DNA of 64,000 nucleotides from Pascua guehoae (lineage: Eukaryota; Basidiomycota; Tremellomycetes; Trichosporonales; Trichosporonaceae). Shown here in pieces: positions 1 through 11,800 of the stretch. Every line of letters starts with the position of its first letter. The stretch's first letter is position 1. A program made the position numbers and the translations under genes. The stretch covers positions 313,851-377,850 of the forward strand of contig BCJX01000008.1 of NCBI GenBank assembly GCA_001600415.1, read 5' to 3'. The notes under the pieces are model-generated. The model saw nothing but the letters and a program-made list of their open reading frames with translations. It was not told the DNA's origin and did not search any database.

Positions 1-561
1 CTAAGCGATTGTTAACACACAGGAGCGCCCCCGAGTTACACCTCAAGTGTCGCTTCCAGCACCAGTTGGCCGAGTTGGCGGATAATCGGAGCGCGGTGGA
101 GTAAACAGCCGTCAGGTACTTCCATCCCAGTTCAACTTGCACTCTGCACACATGCTCATACACACCTCGTCCACTCACCCCCACACTCAAGCACGACACG
201 GGCCTCCGCGCACTCGACAGCCTCTGCATTCCACACTCTGCGGCCGACATTCGGGGTCTGCGGCTTGGCAGACCCCGCGCGGCCGTCCGCTGGGAAAAGC
301 GGATGTTGATAAAAGAAGCAGACGTTGGCGGAATTGGCGGGGAAAGCGAGTCGGCGAGGTCGGGCATGGCCGAATACCGAATGCCGTCAATATGTGAGAA
401 ATCCGGAGTGGCAGTGGTGGTAGTCACAACATTGTCGAGTCTGCAAACTTCTGGATACATAACACACGCGCTCACGATCAAAGCTCACTGTATCTTGCTC
501 AACATCGTTGTCTGAACGTTTGACACTTGGACTCCCTCCCCTAATCCCTTCCGCTTGCACC
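1..561. other. Left edge of window, upstream region of the carrier gene
   Basis: No coding exon could be supported here. The stretch precedes the first start codon at 562. The last 60 bases are pyrimidine-rich and fit a 5' leader. Short open frames on both strands lack splice-supported continuation or any family resemblance. Confidence 0.5.
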
Positions 562-2223
562 ATGGTCTCTTCGCCACGATCGACTCAATATCTCCCCGCC
601 CTCACGCGCCCTGGACGCCAGTACGGCACCCATGCTCCTGCCACTGCGAGTATAGAGGGCAGCAGCGAGAGCGTGCCCGTGGATGCCGTTGCAGTTGCTA
701 GGAAACGGCCATATCCATTCTGGCTCGGCGGTGAGTTGTGCTTCTCTTGTACTCTGTCTGCTCTCGTCGGTACGAACAGGCTGTTAGGCAGGCGATAAGG
801 CAGCTGTGCCGCGTTTGAAACATCTTGCGACACTCAAAGATGGATAGTGCGAATGAGCTATAGCACTCCTGGTGAAAAATGCCTGGCACGGCTGCACTCT
901 CGCAATAGAGTCTTCTCCTTTCTAATGCGCCTGGCGCGACCCAATCTGCACACAAGCGCTGACAGACAGGTGTGGCGGCGACGTTTGCGGGTGCAATCAC
1001 CCATCCACTAGACCTCACCAAGGTCCGCATGCAGACCACGGGCGACAAGGGTATGCTTGCGACGATCAAGAAAACAATACACAATGCTGGTGAGTACCGT
1101 GTCGAATAGCGCAGCATGGGGAATGTCGAGGTTGGCTATGGCTACTGCGGTCCACCGCGACAACACGCGCCCGCGCAGGTCGCTCAAGAATGTTCCCATT
1201 GGTGACGGAAAGATTCTGACAAGAACAGGCATCCGTGGTCTCTACGACGGACTCAGTGGTACGATCCTGCGACAAATGTCATACTCGATGATCCGGTTCG
1301 CCGCATACGACCGGATCCGTGCCGCGATGCATACAGGTGCGCCAACAACAATCTCTGTGTCTCGCCCCTTGCTAATGGTCAGATCACGGCCCCGTTCCTG
1401 CATGGAAGCTTGTCACGGCCGGTGGCATTGCGGGTGGTATCGCGGGGACGCTCGGCAACCCTGCCGAACTGATCATGGTCCGCATGATGGCCGACAAGGC
1501 CAAGCCGGTGGACAGTGAGTCATTGTGCTGTTGTATGGAGTGTTAGACCCAAGAGCCGCCTGATAGGTCTCGAGGTCGTCTCTCGCCAGCAGCTGCGACA
1601 TGCGAAACAGTCTGACACTGCAGAGCGCTACAACTACAAAAACTCACTCGAGGGCCTGTACCGCATGGCGCAGGCTGAAGGGATCCGGTCGTGGTTCCGC
1701 GGTGTCGCGCCAAACGGTATCCGCTCGGTGCTCATGAACGCGTCCCAGCTGGGCTCGTACGACTGGTTCAAGCACCAGCTCGTCGCCTCGGGCCTGACCG
1801 ACGGACCCGTCGTGCACTTTGTCGCCTCCCTTGGTGCCGGTACGGTTGCGACGAGTGAGTATTGTCGAGGTCGGGCCAGCACCAGTTTCATACATATCTT
1901 CAGCCTACGCGTATGGCATTCATTGCTGCGCTTGGTCTCTGCCCGGTCTCTCCTCACCCAGCCCCAAGAACCCAACTAACCTCACAGCCGTCTGCTCGCC
2001 CGCCGACGTGATCAAAGCGCGCATGATGACCGCCTCGGCGAGCACGTCCATGCTCGGCGTCATCCGCACATCGCTCAAGAACGAGGGCCCCATGTTCATG
2101 TTCAAGGGGTGGCTGCCGGCCTGGACGCGTCTGCAGCCCACGACCATTCTCATCTTCCTCACCCTCGAGCAGCTCCGGCGCGGCGTCGACGACTACCGCA
2201 GCCTGGGCGGTACCTGGCTCTAA
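562..2223 (+). CDS. DIC1: Mitochondrial dicarboxylate-type carrier (SLC25 family)
   Basis: Six exons (562-730, 970-1089, 1229-1336, 1383-1514, 1624-1854, 1988-2223) join in frame to 331 residues. All introns have GT and AG ends. The protein shows the threefold carrier plan: the signature appears as HPLDLTKVRMQ in repeat 1, NPAELIMVRMM in repeat 2 and SPADVIKARMM in repeat 3, each followed by a G-(L/I/P)-x-x-(L/F)-(Y/F)-x-G block such as GIRGLYDGL. Carriers of this family exchange metabolites across the inner mitochondrial membrane. The repeat 1 to 3 pattern with RMQ/RMM fits dicarboxylate (malate/phosphate or oxaloacetate) carriers best, but substrate cannot be proven from motifs. An N-terminal extension of about 50 residues precedes the first membrane helix. 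The start at 562 sits in a good CACC-ATGG context. The family assignment is firm and the DIC1 name is an inference. Confidence 0.88.
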
Positions 2224-2853
2224 ATCCTGGATACATGTATCCAGGGATGGCCATAGACCAAGCTGCGCAATGGACGCCACACAGGCCGACGCGTCGGACG
2301 ACGGACGGCACAGCATGGGCGGACTCTTCGGGAGTCTAGTGGGCAAATCGGATGCGGGACAGCTACGACATTGTGGGAAGGACAGTCTGGGGAGTAGAGC
2401 AGCGATTCGGGGTATCACGCGGTCAAGGGGGCATTGTACGATAGGCCAAGAGAATATAGACGACTGAGACGATAGAGAGAGCTTCGTAGAGACAAGGAAA
2501 CCCTTACACTGGCCAGCAGCAGCTCTGGGCAGCTTGGGGCTCGGACACGGCCGAACAGTTGATGTACTCTTGCAGCATGTCCTCCCTTGCAAAGCAAAGA
2601 ACATGTTATCTTTTGCACATGTTTCCAGCTTGTCACAACACCTGTGTCACCACGCATGCCACCACCAGTTGTGCCAGAAATAAACTGCCGAACTTGGCGG
2701 CCCCCGCCGCCCAACAATGACGACAGCGGGCCGCCGCCGGACATGGCCGACAGCTGATGAAGCATATCAAGAACACCACATGGGCCTACATGCTACACAG
2801 TATCGTCGCCCCTCGTTGCGAATCTTGCATCCTCCCATTCTCCCAAAGCAACA
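2224..2853. other. Intergenic region between carrier and carboxypeptidase, with palindrome after the stop
   Basis: This is the 3' flank of the carrier and the promoter of the carboxypeptidase. It has a perfect 20-bp palindrome (2226-2245) two bases after the carrier stop codon. No further gene is visible. Confidence 0.5.
2226..2245. repeat. Perfect 20-bp palindrome directly after a stop codon
   Basis: The bases CCTGGATACA are followed at once by their exact reverse complement. The stop codon of the carrier ends at 2223. The element could form a 10-bp hairpin without loop in DNA, or a dimer-binding site. Its role is unknown. Confidence 0.75.
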
Positions 2854-5252
2854 ATGGGACGCCCCGAAGTACTCCCCGTAACACACGCGACGCCCGCGCC
2901 CGCCCGCGCGCGGCGCTGGCCCAAGATCGCCGCGGGCGCGGCGCTGCTCCTCCTCCTCGCCCCGCTCGGCTGTGGGCTGCTCGGCCACGGCGCACGCCTC
3001 GCGAGCACGGGCCTCACCGGTAGCGGTGACGCCGCGTGGGCGGCCCAGCTTGCGTCCAAGGCGTGTGCGCAGGCCGAGCCGCTCCTCCCGTCTACCAATG
3101 TGTCGGCGCTCATTGGCGGCAATGAGCGGCGCATCATCGACTGGCTCGCGGACGCGGTCAAGATCCCCACTGAGATCTTTGATGTCATGGGCGAGATTGG
3201 GGTGGATGAGCGCTGGGATGTGTTTTACAAGTTTGCCGATTGTGAGTGGTACGAGGGCGAGTGTGGCTGGTTGAATCAATGGGGTTGCGGTGTGGCAGGC
3301 TGTTGGCGTCGGATGACGTGTTGGCGGAGTGATGAAGACTCCAGGTCAAGGATTGGATAAACTGAGTGTCCCCCAGTGCTCTATGGTTGCCCGCTAGTGA
3401 TAGAGGCCACCCCAACATAGAACAAGGGGGGAGGGCGAATGGCACCGCCAAACTGGCATCCCCGATCACCACTGACACGACAGACCTCGAAACGGCCTTC
3501 CCGCTCGTCCACAAGCACCTCACGCGCACGCGCGTCATGACGCACGCGCTCGTGTTCGAGTGGCAGGGCAGCGACCCGACCCTCAAGCCGCTCCTGCTCA
3601 CGGGCCACCAGGACGTCGTGCCCGTCCTCCCCGCGACGTGGGACCAGTGGACGCACGAGCCCTTCGGCGGCGAGTATGACGGGACGTATATCTGGGGACG
3701 GGGGTCGGTCGATGACAAGTCTGGGACGATTGGTGCGCTGTGAGTCGGCGTGGAGCGGAAGCTGGCCGGGGCGGGGTATAGAGGGCTGTCACGACGGGCA
3801 AACTCTGCGTTGCTAAAAAAAAAAACTCTGCGTTGCACGCAGGGAGCCTTGTGCGAAATAGCTTTACGAGGCACAGGACGATAAGGGCTCAGGTTGCAGC
3901 CTGCCGTTGTTTGTGGGGAGGCCATGTCAGCACACGCTGACGGCAGCTCGGCGATCGAGCTCCTCCTCGAGTCTGGCAAGTTCCAGCCTGCGCGGACGGT
4001 CATTCTCTCGCTCGGCATCGACGAGGAGACTGGCGTAAGTCGATCCTAAGACGAACCCCCGAACAGCACTGACACTACAGGGCAAGGTAGTGGGTCCAAA
4101 GACGATCCAACCACTGACCTACAGGGCGCGTACAACCTGGGCCAGTGGCTCGAGGCAAAGTACGGGCGCGACTCGATGGCCATCCTCGTCGACGAGGGTT
4201 CCGGCATGCTCCCGGCGTTTGGGCAGATGTTTGCGCTCCCGGCCGTGGCGGAAAAGGGCTACCTCGACGTCGAGCTCAAGGTCGAGACGGTCGGGGGCCA
4301 CTCGTCGGTCCCGCCGCCGCACACGGGTATTGGGCTCATGTCGCTGGCGCTTGCCGAGCTCGAGCGCCACCCGCACGAGCCGTACCTGAACCCGACGTCG
4401 CCGGTCGTAGAATTCCTGTCGTGCGCTGCAGTCTATGCGCCCGAGACTCCCAACAAGCTCAAGAAGGACATTACAAAGGTGACCGACTCGCTGTCGCGGG
4501 GCAAAAAGGTCGACGCCAAGGCGCTCCGGCGCGTCCAGGACATGGTCGTGAGCGGGGCCATGGACGCGGGCTTTGGCGGCACGGGCCAGGCGCTCGTGGC
4601 CACCACGCAGGCGATTGACATTATCAACGGCGGCGTAAAGGTCAATGCCCTCCCCGAAGTCGTGACCGCCTACGTCAACCACCGGATCAGCATTACCTCG
4701 ACTGTCGACGAGCTCGAGCACCGCATCACAAAGGTGCTCGCGCCCGTGGCCAAACAGTACAACCTCGCCTTTGAGGCGTGGGGCAACAATGTCTCGCTCT
4801 GCCACCACGGCGACTCGGACTCCAACACCAAAAAGCCAAAGACCCCCCCCGTGGGCAAGCTCACCGTCTCGGCCGCGTGGAACTCGGAGCTCAACCCCGC
4901 CCCCGTCTCGCCCTACACGCTCGACAGCCCCGCATGGCGCATCCTCGCCGGCACCGTCCGGGGCGTCTGGGACACGCGCTCCGACGAGCTCAAGCAAGAG
5001 TACTACAACTATGTCGGCCACCAGGCAGACGACATTTACATGGCGCCCCTCATGTCCACCGGCAACACGGACACAAAGCGCTACTGGAACCTCACGCGCA
5101 ACATTTACCGCTTCGCCTACCTCACGTTTACCGGCAAGATGAACAATGTCCACACGGTCGACGAGCACATTGAGGCATCAGTCTACATTGAGCAGGTCCG
5201 TTGGTTTATCAACTTTATCGTAAACGTCGACGAGAGCCGCGACGACTTTTAG
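2854..5252 (+). CDS. CPS1: Carboxypeptidase S-type M20 zinc metallopeptidase
   Basis: The exons are 2854-3241, 3484-3739, 3947-4034, a 6-nt microexon 4081-4086, and 4125-5252, giving 621 residues. The N-terminus is short, basic and followed by a hydrophobic segment (about residues 23-45), as in vacuolar type II membrane carboxypeptidase S. Zinc and catalytic motifs are in order: GHQDVVPV, WGRGSVDDKSG, the acidic pair in GIDEETGG, LVDEGSG and the C-terminal HTVDEH. Known members cut C-terminal residues from Gly-X type peptides in the vacuole. The dimerisation domain follows VGGHSSVPPPHTGIG. The microexon adds Gly-Lys between the DEETG motif and GAYNLGQW, which brings the loop to the length usual in fungal relatives. 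Skipping it also keeps frame, so both forms are possible. Confidence 0.9.
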
Positions 5253-6119
5253 CCCAGCACGGACAGTGTCCATCGTCGTCGACGAGGTACATACTGGCCT
5301 GTCTTGTACAAGAGCTCAGAGTTCAGAGCACAGAGCACAGCAACCATTGGCGGATGTCCAGTGCTGTAGAATCGTGATGCACAACATTGAATGTGGCTCT
5401 GCCAATCCTCTCCCCCAGGTCGCCTTGGGATCTGAAACCTTCTCGACTTTGGTCTAGAATGCGTCACGATCACTCCAAATTCTCCGCATTTCTACCCTCT
5501 TCTTCCCTGTCCTTCTTTCCTCCTCTGTCATTCAGACATCTGTGCCACCATTCTCCAGTGGGAGTATTTTTGAGTGATGGAGAACAGTCGAATGCGACAT
5601 CAAATGTCAGCCATGAAGAGCCTTGGGATATGTATCCGTAATGTGCTCCACGATAGCTTCCTTAAGCTTGTACGCTGAGGCTGTAGACAGTAGCGGTGGA
5701 TATCGCCCGCACGCTCTTACGAAACTATCAAGCACGGCCTCCAGGCCATGAGAGGGGTTGTCACCGTTTGTGTGGCTGGCCATGACGGTTTCGTCGGATT
5801 GCCTTTAAATTGAAACTGTAGCCAGATCTAGAATCTCTACCATCACCAAATTCTCCGCGTTTCCAGCCGCTTCCCTGCCATCCATCATGCACTTGTGTAG
5901 CACGCATTCCGACTCTTTTTCTCCTCGCATTCGTTCCGACATCTTCTCCCTCATTCCACGCATTCCACGTAACAGCCAGTGGCGAAAATGTAAAACAGTT
6001 GGATGCGACATCAATGATGGTACAAAGAGTATGATGGTTGAGCATGCGGACACGCCTGCCTCGTCTCTCGCCTCCCTCTCCTCTCCCTATTCGTGCTCGC
6101 CGCTTCCCTGACCCCACAC
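5253..6119. other. Convergent 3' intergenic region with a diverged duplication
   Basis: The carboxypeptidase and MTHFR genes point at each other here. Two blocks, about 5447-5615 and 5816-6025, share ordered stretches such as AAATTCTCCGC, CTTCCCTG, GACATCT, CCAGTGG and ATGCGACATCAA, so the region holds an old, decayed direct duplication. No reading frame is conserved between copies. Confidence 0.5.
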
Positions 6120-8255
6120 TCAGTCGTCCTCGAGCAGGAAACGCCAAAGGGCGTCCTGGTCCTTGTAGTCGTGGTGGATGACGCTGACGAGCCACCAGTC
6201 ATTGCAGATGCCCTCGAGGAGCGCACGCGCGGGCGAGCCCTTGGGGTATAAGCGGCTCCACTCTGACCAAATGTCAAATGCCTCGTCTTTCCATGCCAGG
6301 AACGAAATCTCCTCGATAATCGTCGACTGCACAATCTCCTGGCCCGGGAACACGGCCCACGTGACGGCGTTGACGGCTTCCTTGACCGTGTTGGTCCGGT
6401 AGTCGCCCTTGCGGTTGCCGGCGTACACGGAAACGACGCTGTTGGGCACCGAGACGAGCTTGCGTTCGAGGCGCTGCACCGCTGCGGGGGGAACGAAAAA
6501 CTCGACAAACGACTTTTGGAACACGTATCCACCGGGCGGGCCCCAGCCGTGGAGTGGGTCGTCGGAGCGCGCGGCGTCGACCGCCGGCTGGGATCCCACC
6601 GTCCAGTACTGCCGCTCGGGTGAGTTGAGCGCGATGAGGTGCTCAAGAATCTTGCCAGACTCGGGCGACAGAGGCAGATCGCTGAATGGTGTTGTTGGCA
6701 CGGCCGGGTCCGAGCGGAGGTAGCCTGTGAAAAGCGCCGCAAGATCGGCGCCACTCGTCGGCGTGCCCCACTCCTTGAGCGCCTGCGCCGGAGTGATCTT
6801 TAAGCCGCTGCCCCACCCGTCAATCTCGCCGTACGCCGGCGAGCGCACGTCTGTAAAGCGTCCGTTCGGGAACTCGTCCCAGCTGTCCTCGCCGACGGAG
6901 GGGAACGACTTGGAGGGCGACCCCGACACGGACGGCGGCTTGGCCTGATCCCGCGCGCGCGACAGTCCCCACTGAGCAAGCTGGCTCGCCTCTGATGGCG
7001 AGATGGATAACGCCGATGCGTCGTGCGTCGTAGGCGCAACGTTGTCGTCGATTAACTGGTTGTGCCGGCCGTGCGGCGAGCTGTGCACCGACGACGGCTC
7101 CGCCTCTGCCCAGCCAAGATTCTCTAGGATCGTGCGCACCGACTTTTCCAAGTTGAGCGTGCAAAAGTGGACACCGGGAACAAGCTTGGACGCAATCAGG
7201 CGTTCCACCATCTCCGTTGCGAGTCGCGCACCATACATCTTGACAGCAGCGTCGTCGCTCTGAAGACGCGTAAGCTGAGACTCATCAACTCCCAGCTTAC
7301 CTTGATGGGATCGAGCTCGCGAATAATCTTCTCCGGCACTGTGCACTTTGTGAGGTTGACCAGGCGACGGAACGACGGATAGCTCTGGATCGGCATGACA
7401 CCAGGGATAATCGGCTGCGTGATCCCTTTCGCGACGTCAGCTTCTGTGCCCCAGTTCGTATAAAGAAGATATCACACGCACCAGCCTCGCGGCACGCGGC
7501 CACCCACGCCTCAAACGAGGGCATGTCGTAGAAGAGCTGAGTGACAATGTAGTCGGCGCCGGCATCGCACTTGACCTTGAGCCAGTGCATGTCGCTTTCG
7601 GCGCTCTCCGAGTCTTGGTGAGGAGTTGGATATCCTGCAACGCCAATGCAGAAAAAGTCGCCATATTGCTGGCGGATATAGCGGACAAGATCGTCGGCAT
7701 GCTGAAACTCGTCGGCCTCGTCGGCTGGGTCGAGTGCGTACTCGTCGGAGCGAGGAGCGTCACCACGGAGAGCAAGGATGTTGGTGATTCCAATGGCCCG
7801 TGCGCGCTGGAGTGGAGGTCAGCTGATGACTGACCATGACGTCTGGTTGCCCCTTTGATTCTGATGATTGACAAAGAAGCGACTCCAGATGCTTGGCAGT
7901 TGAGATGGGGGCCAACATTCCCACCATCATCAGCCTGCAGTTCTCGACTCACCTCGAGGGCAGCATCAATCTTGGACTTGGGCATGTTGGTACATGTCAT
8001 GTGCAGAATGACCTGGACACCGAGCTTGACAATGATCTCTGCCAGCTCCAGACTGCGTTCCGACGTACTTCCTCCCGCACCCCATGTTACCGACACGGCA
8101 AGTGGGGGGTGGAGTGGTCCGGTATTCAGGCGATGGATGCGGTCGATCAAGTTGGCGACACCAGGCTCCGTCCGAGGGGGAAAGAACTCGTACGTGTGGA
8201 ATGGCGTGCTCCGCTGCGCAATGAGCGACGAAAAGTGCGGCTGAGGTTGCGGCAT
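6120..8255 (-). CDS. MET13: Methylenetetrahydrofolate reductase (MTHFR)
   Basis: The four exons on the minus strand are 8255-7953, 7806-7482, 7443-7301 and 7259-6120, total 636 residues. The N-terminal TIM-barrel catalytic domain shows FFPPRTEPG, VTWGAGGS, GITNILALRGDAPR and the IPGVMPIQSYPSF block. The C-terminal half is the eukaryotic regulatory domain (SAM-responsive in known homologues) with GWGPPGGYVFQKSFVEFF near the end. The enzyme reduces 5,10-methylene-THF to 5-methyl-THF for methionine synthesis. The length matches the 600-660 residues of fungal MTHFRs. S. cerevisiae has two paralogues, MET12 and MET13, and motifs alone do not tell which this matches, so the symbol is tentative. A CACGTG element lies 364 bases upstream of the start. 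Confidence 0.93.
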
Positions 8256-8813
8256 GGTTGCGATTGACGGTGACCAAGGCCGCTAGCAAGCCAGAGGAGA
8301 TTGAGGACGGGTGGTGCGATGCGATGAGACAATGGATGGAAAGTTGTGGAGATCTGATCCGAGTTGTCGGCAGGAGCTGAGTGATCGAGACAGCGACAGA
8401 GAGTTGGGTCATTTACTCGTCTGAACAAAAATAGCGGAATCAAATCCACGCGTCTTGCCCGTCATTGTCATTCTCCGACCGAGACCGGAGAGATGCCGTA
8501 TCGGGACCCAGGGACGGAACATAAGCAGCACCCAGACCCAGACCCAGTAAGTCAGTGGCCCAGTGGCGCAGTGGGCAGTGTGGTGGGCTAACGAGAGCCA
8601 CTGTACAAAGGAGCGGGGCACGTGCCTGGCGAGGAAAGATTACGGCAAGGCAACATGTTACATGTCTAGCCCATCGCGTCTCTTAGATTCCGCACCCCCA
8701 CACACCCGCATCGCCCCGCCATCTTTGACATTGCACACATCTTGTAACAACAACATACGCTCGACACATCTACCCTCACACGAGCACTCGGCTCGACCTG
8801 TGCACTACCCGTC
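8256..8813. other. Divergent promoter region of MTHFR and the FUSC-type protein
   Basis: The two genes are transcribed away from each other. The region contains CACGTG at 8619-8624 and a pyrimidine-rich leader before the ATG at 8814. No extra gene is visible. Confidence 0.55.
8619..8624. promoter_or_regulatory. CACGTG E-box, possible Cbf1-type site
   Basis: The exact palindrome CACGTG lies between the MTHFR and FUSC genes. In ascomycete yeasts Cbf1 binds this core at methionine-pathway promoters, and MTHFR feeds that pathway, so the position is suggestive. Use by a basidiomycete regulator is inferred only. Confidence 0.35.
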
Positions 8814-11800
8814 ATGGCCTCCTCCTCTACACAAGGAGCAAGTGGGAGCTGCAGCGACAAGACTGTCGTTGACCCAAAGCCCACCTCTTCACGACGCATG
8901 TTCCGGCTCAGTGAACACCTTCCTCCGTGGGCCACAAAGGTCCGACGATTGGCACCACCAGTCCTCGCAGCCTTCTTGACATTCATCTTCACCGTGGTCA
9001 CCCCTCTCCACAGTCTGGCTGGACAGTGAGTTTTGTTCTCTGTGCTCAACTTCCATCGCACCCGGCGGCTTTGAGTGCAATCCGGCGGCTGTTCCTGGAC
9101 GTAAGCCACAAGTCTAGGCAGACACCGTGCGCGGTGACGTGCCAGCAGACATGTGGCCACTCGCACGGCCTGGTGACTGCCCGCACCGACACCACAGACA
9201 ACACAAAACACATAACGTTGCTTCTGCCATGCATGTGTTCATGTGTCGTTAACCTCACAGGTATGCGTTTCTCTGCAACACGTCGGTCATCCTCTTCTAT
9301 TTTCCAAAGGGTCGCGTCAGCCAGATTATAGAGTCGAACAGTGAGTGCAGGATCGACAAGGGTCCATAACTGTGGCTTGAGGGTCTACACTTCCGAGACG
9401 GAAGGCTTGGCTGACCAGTAGCAACAAACTTCATCGGTATGCTTGGGGGCATGGCATGGACGCAAGGAGTTCTAGCTGTTGCGGCATGGTGTGGAAAGCA
9501 TCGTGGAAGCGACTCGCCAGAGTCGCGCACTGTGCTCGCTCTGGGCCTTGCCACGCTGTCGTTGACATGTGAGTGTCCCGGACCCACTCGGGCCGGGCCG
9601 AGACGTGCTAACGCTCCAGCTGGGTTTCTGCGCAGCTACGTGCCGAGACTGAACGTGGCGTGCCGCGCCGCAATATTCTACCCCATCTTCCTTTTGACGG
9701 CGCAGCAGGCAATTACCAAAGTAAGTGTCGCCATCGAACAGACGTTGCTGTGTTCCCATGCGATGCAGTGTGCTCACATACAGTATGACAAGTCCATGTT
9801 CATGGACATGTTCTACGTGGGCCTCTTTGCGTACGCCTTCTCGACCGTCTCGGGTGTCTTGCTTTCGGAACACTCGTCCTCGGCCCAACTCGGCTCGAGC
9901 ATTTTCAGCTCCCTGAAGACGACTTGCCAGCTGTTGCCAACCTCACTGGGAACAGTGCTCGAATGGGAGGGCTCGGGTCCTGCGAGTCCCATGTCACCAA
10001 TAGGGGTGACTTCGGTGCACCCAGCCGTGATGGTGATGACCGAGCGAGCCCTGGAAGACCAGCCCGTGTCGGCAACTGAACCAGGAGCACGGTCGCGGCA
10101 GCAAAAGCTGTCACGCCAACTGCGTGCGCAGCTCACCACAGTGCGCAAGACGCATGACGCGTACGCGCTCGATATTGTTCATTCCCGTCACCACCCCGCT
10201 GCACTCAAGCCGCTTATCCACACTCTCGCCCGTATCCAGCGTAATGCTCTCCTTGGACCTACCGGACACGTTCCTGGCGAGAGGATCCGCACAGCACTCG
10301 AACGCACGTATGCATCCCCCATGCGTACCCCGGCGCGGACGCCGATGACAGCACACTCTTCTCGGCCCTCCACCCCGCGTCGGTCCCATTCAGGGCACTT
10401 TAGCATCTCGAGCGTCATGGACAGCCCCGTCCCCGCTGCGGAGAAGAAACGGATGCTCGGCCCGCCGCCCCGTCTCAACCTTCATCACTCGCATCTCTTC
10501 AGCCTCCACCAACAAGACTCTCCGCGCAGTGTTCACAGTACTTCCCGTGACCAAGCCACGCAATTATCCGTGTCTCCAGTTCATCTAGCGCAGAAGCTGT
10601 CCCTGGTCGCCACCCACACTCTGCAGCCACGGGTCTCCAGCGGGCGGAGCCACGCAGCGCGTACCAGGCTAACCTCGGCGTGCAACGAGCTGAGCCAGGC
10701 GATCATTGCTGCAATTCACCAGGCATCATACCAGATATCACTAGGGTGCGACTGGAAGCGGGAGCCACGGGATGATGATGTGGCATCCATCGCCAAAATC
10801 AAAGCCGATCTCGAGTCGGCCTTGAGGCGCCTTGAGAGGCGTCTGAGTGGTATCATTGACGTCGAAAACGGCGACGAACGGCCCGGTTTCTCGCGTACTA
10901 TCTCGCGCCTATCCATCAAGACTGTTGCGTTTGAGGACGAGATGACCTCGAACGACTGGCTAGACGACGACGACCGATTCCGACTCGCATTCTACATGAT
11001 CGCTCTTCTTGACCTTGCCAAAGACTCGGGGACGCTCCTTGACCAAGCTGTGCATCTCCACGACACGGCACACAAGGCGCGCTGGATTCTTCCAGCAGTC
11101 ATCTGGCCGTGGTCAAAGCTGGCCAGTGACGAGCTTTTGCCTTCAGGTGAACTGACGCGAATTGGAGTTGCAGCTGACAAGCAGTGGATCGTGAGGTGCC
11201 TCAGGAGGATTCCCACGTCGACTGCGACAAGGCCGAGGATCTAGACTTTGTCCACGCCGTGCTCCGTGAGGACAAGGAAGTGCGCCCGCAGGAGGGGACT
11301 CGTAGATGGGTAGATAGGCTTCAGGGGGCGTGGCGGTCGTTCTGGGACCGACGTGGCGTGGTCGCCGGTGAGTACCAGATCCCTGCTGAACCACAAGCTC
11401 ACGTACAGCGCGTGTCTTTCTGTCCAAAGGGTTCCACCAACTCAAGCACTCGCGCCACGTCCATTTCAGCATCAAGCAGACACTCGGTATCAGCATGTTG
11501 TCCCTGCTGGCCTTTATGCCAGAGGGGAATTCCGGTCGCAACTGGTACGAGGTCTCGCGCGGTGCATGGATGGTCAACAGCTTTATGTACGTAATTGAGG
11601 TGACGACCGGTGCCACCCTCAAAGTCGGACTGTACCGAGCGATAGGGACGTTTATTGGTGCGCTCATGGCGTTCATTGTGAGTTGTTGGGGAGGTAGACG
11701 ACGTGCGGCTCACACCCAGTTCACTCTCATCGTGGGCACGAACCCGTACGGCCTCGTTGTTCTCGCCACGGCTGCATTCGTCCCAATCTCGTACGGTATC

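Noticed and set aside
4119..5168. Minus-strand open frame of 349 codons
   Set aside because: It is a shadow of the carboxypeptidase last exon. The composition is Val/Arg-biased and no motifs are present.
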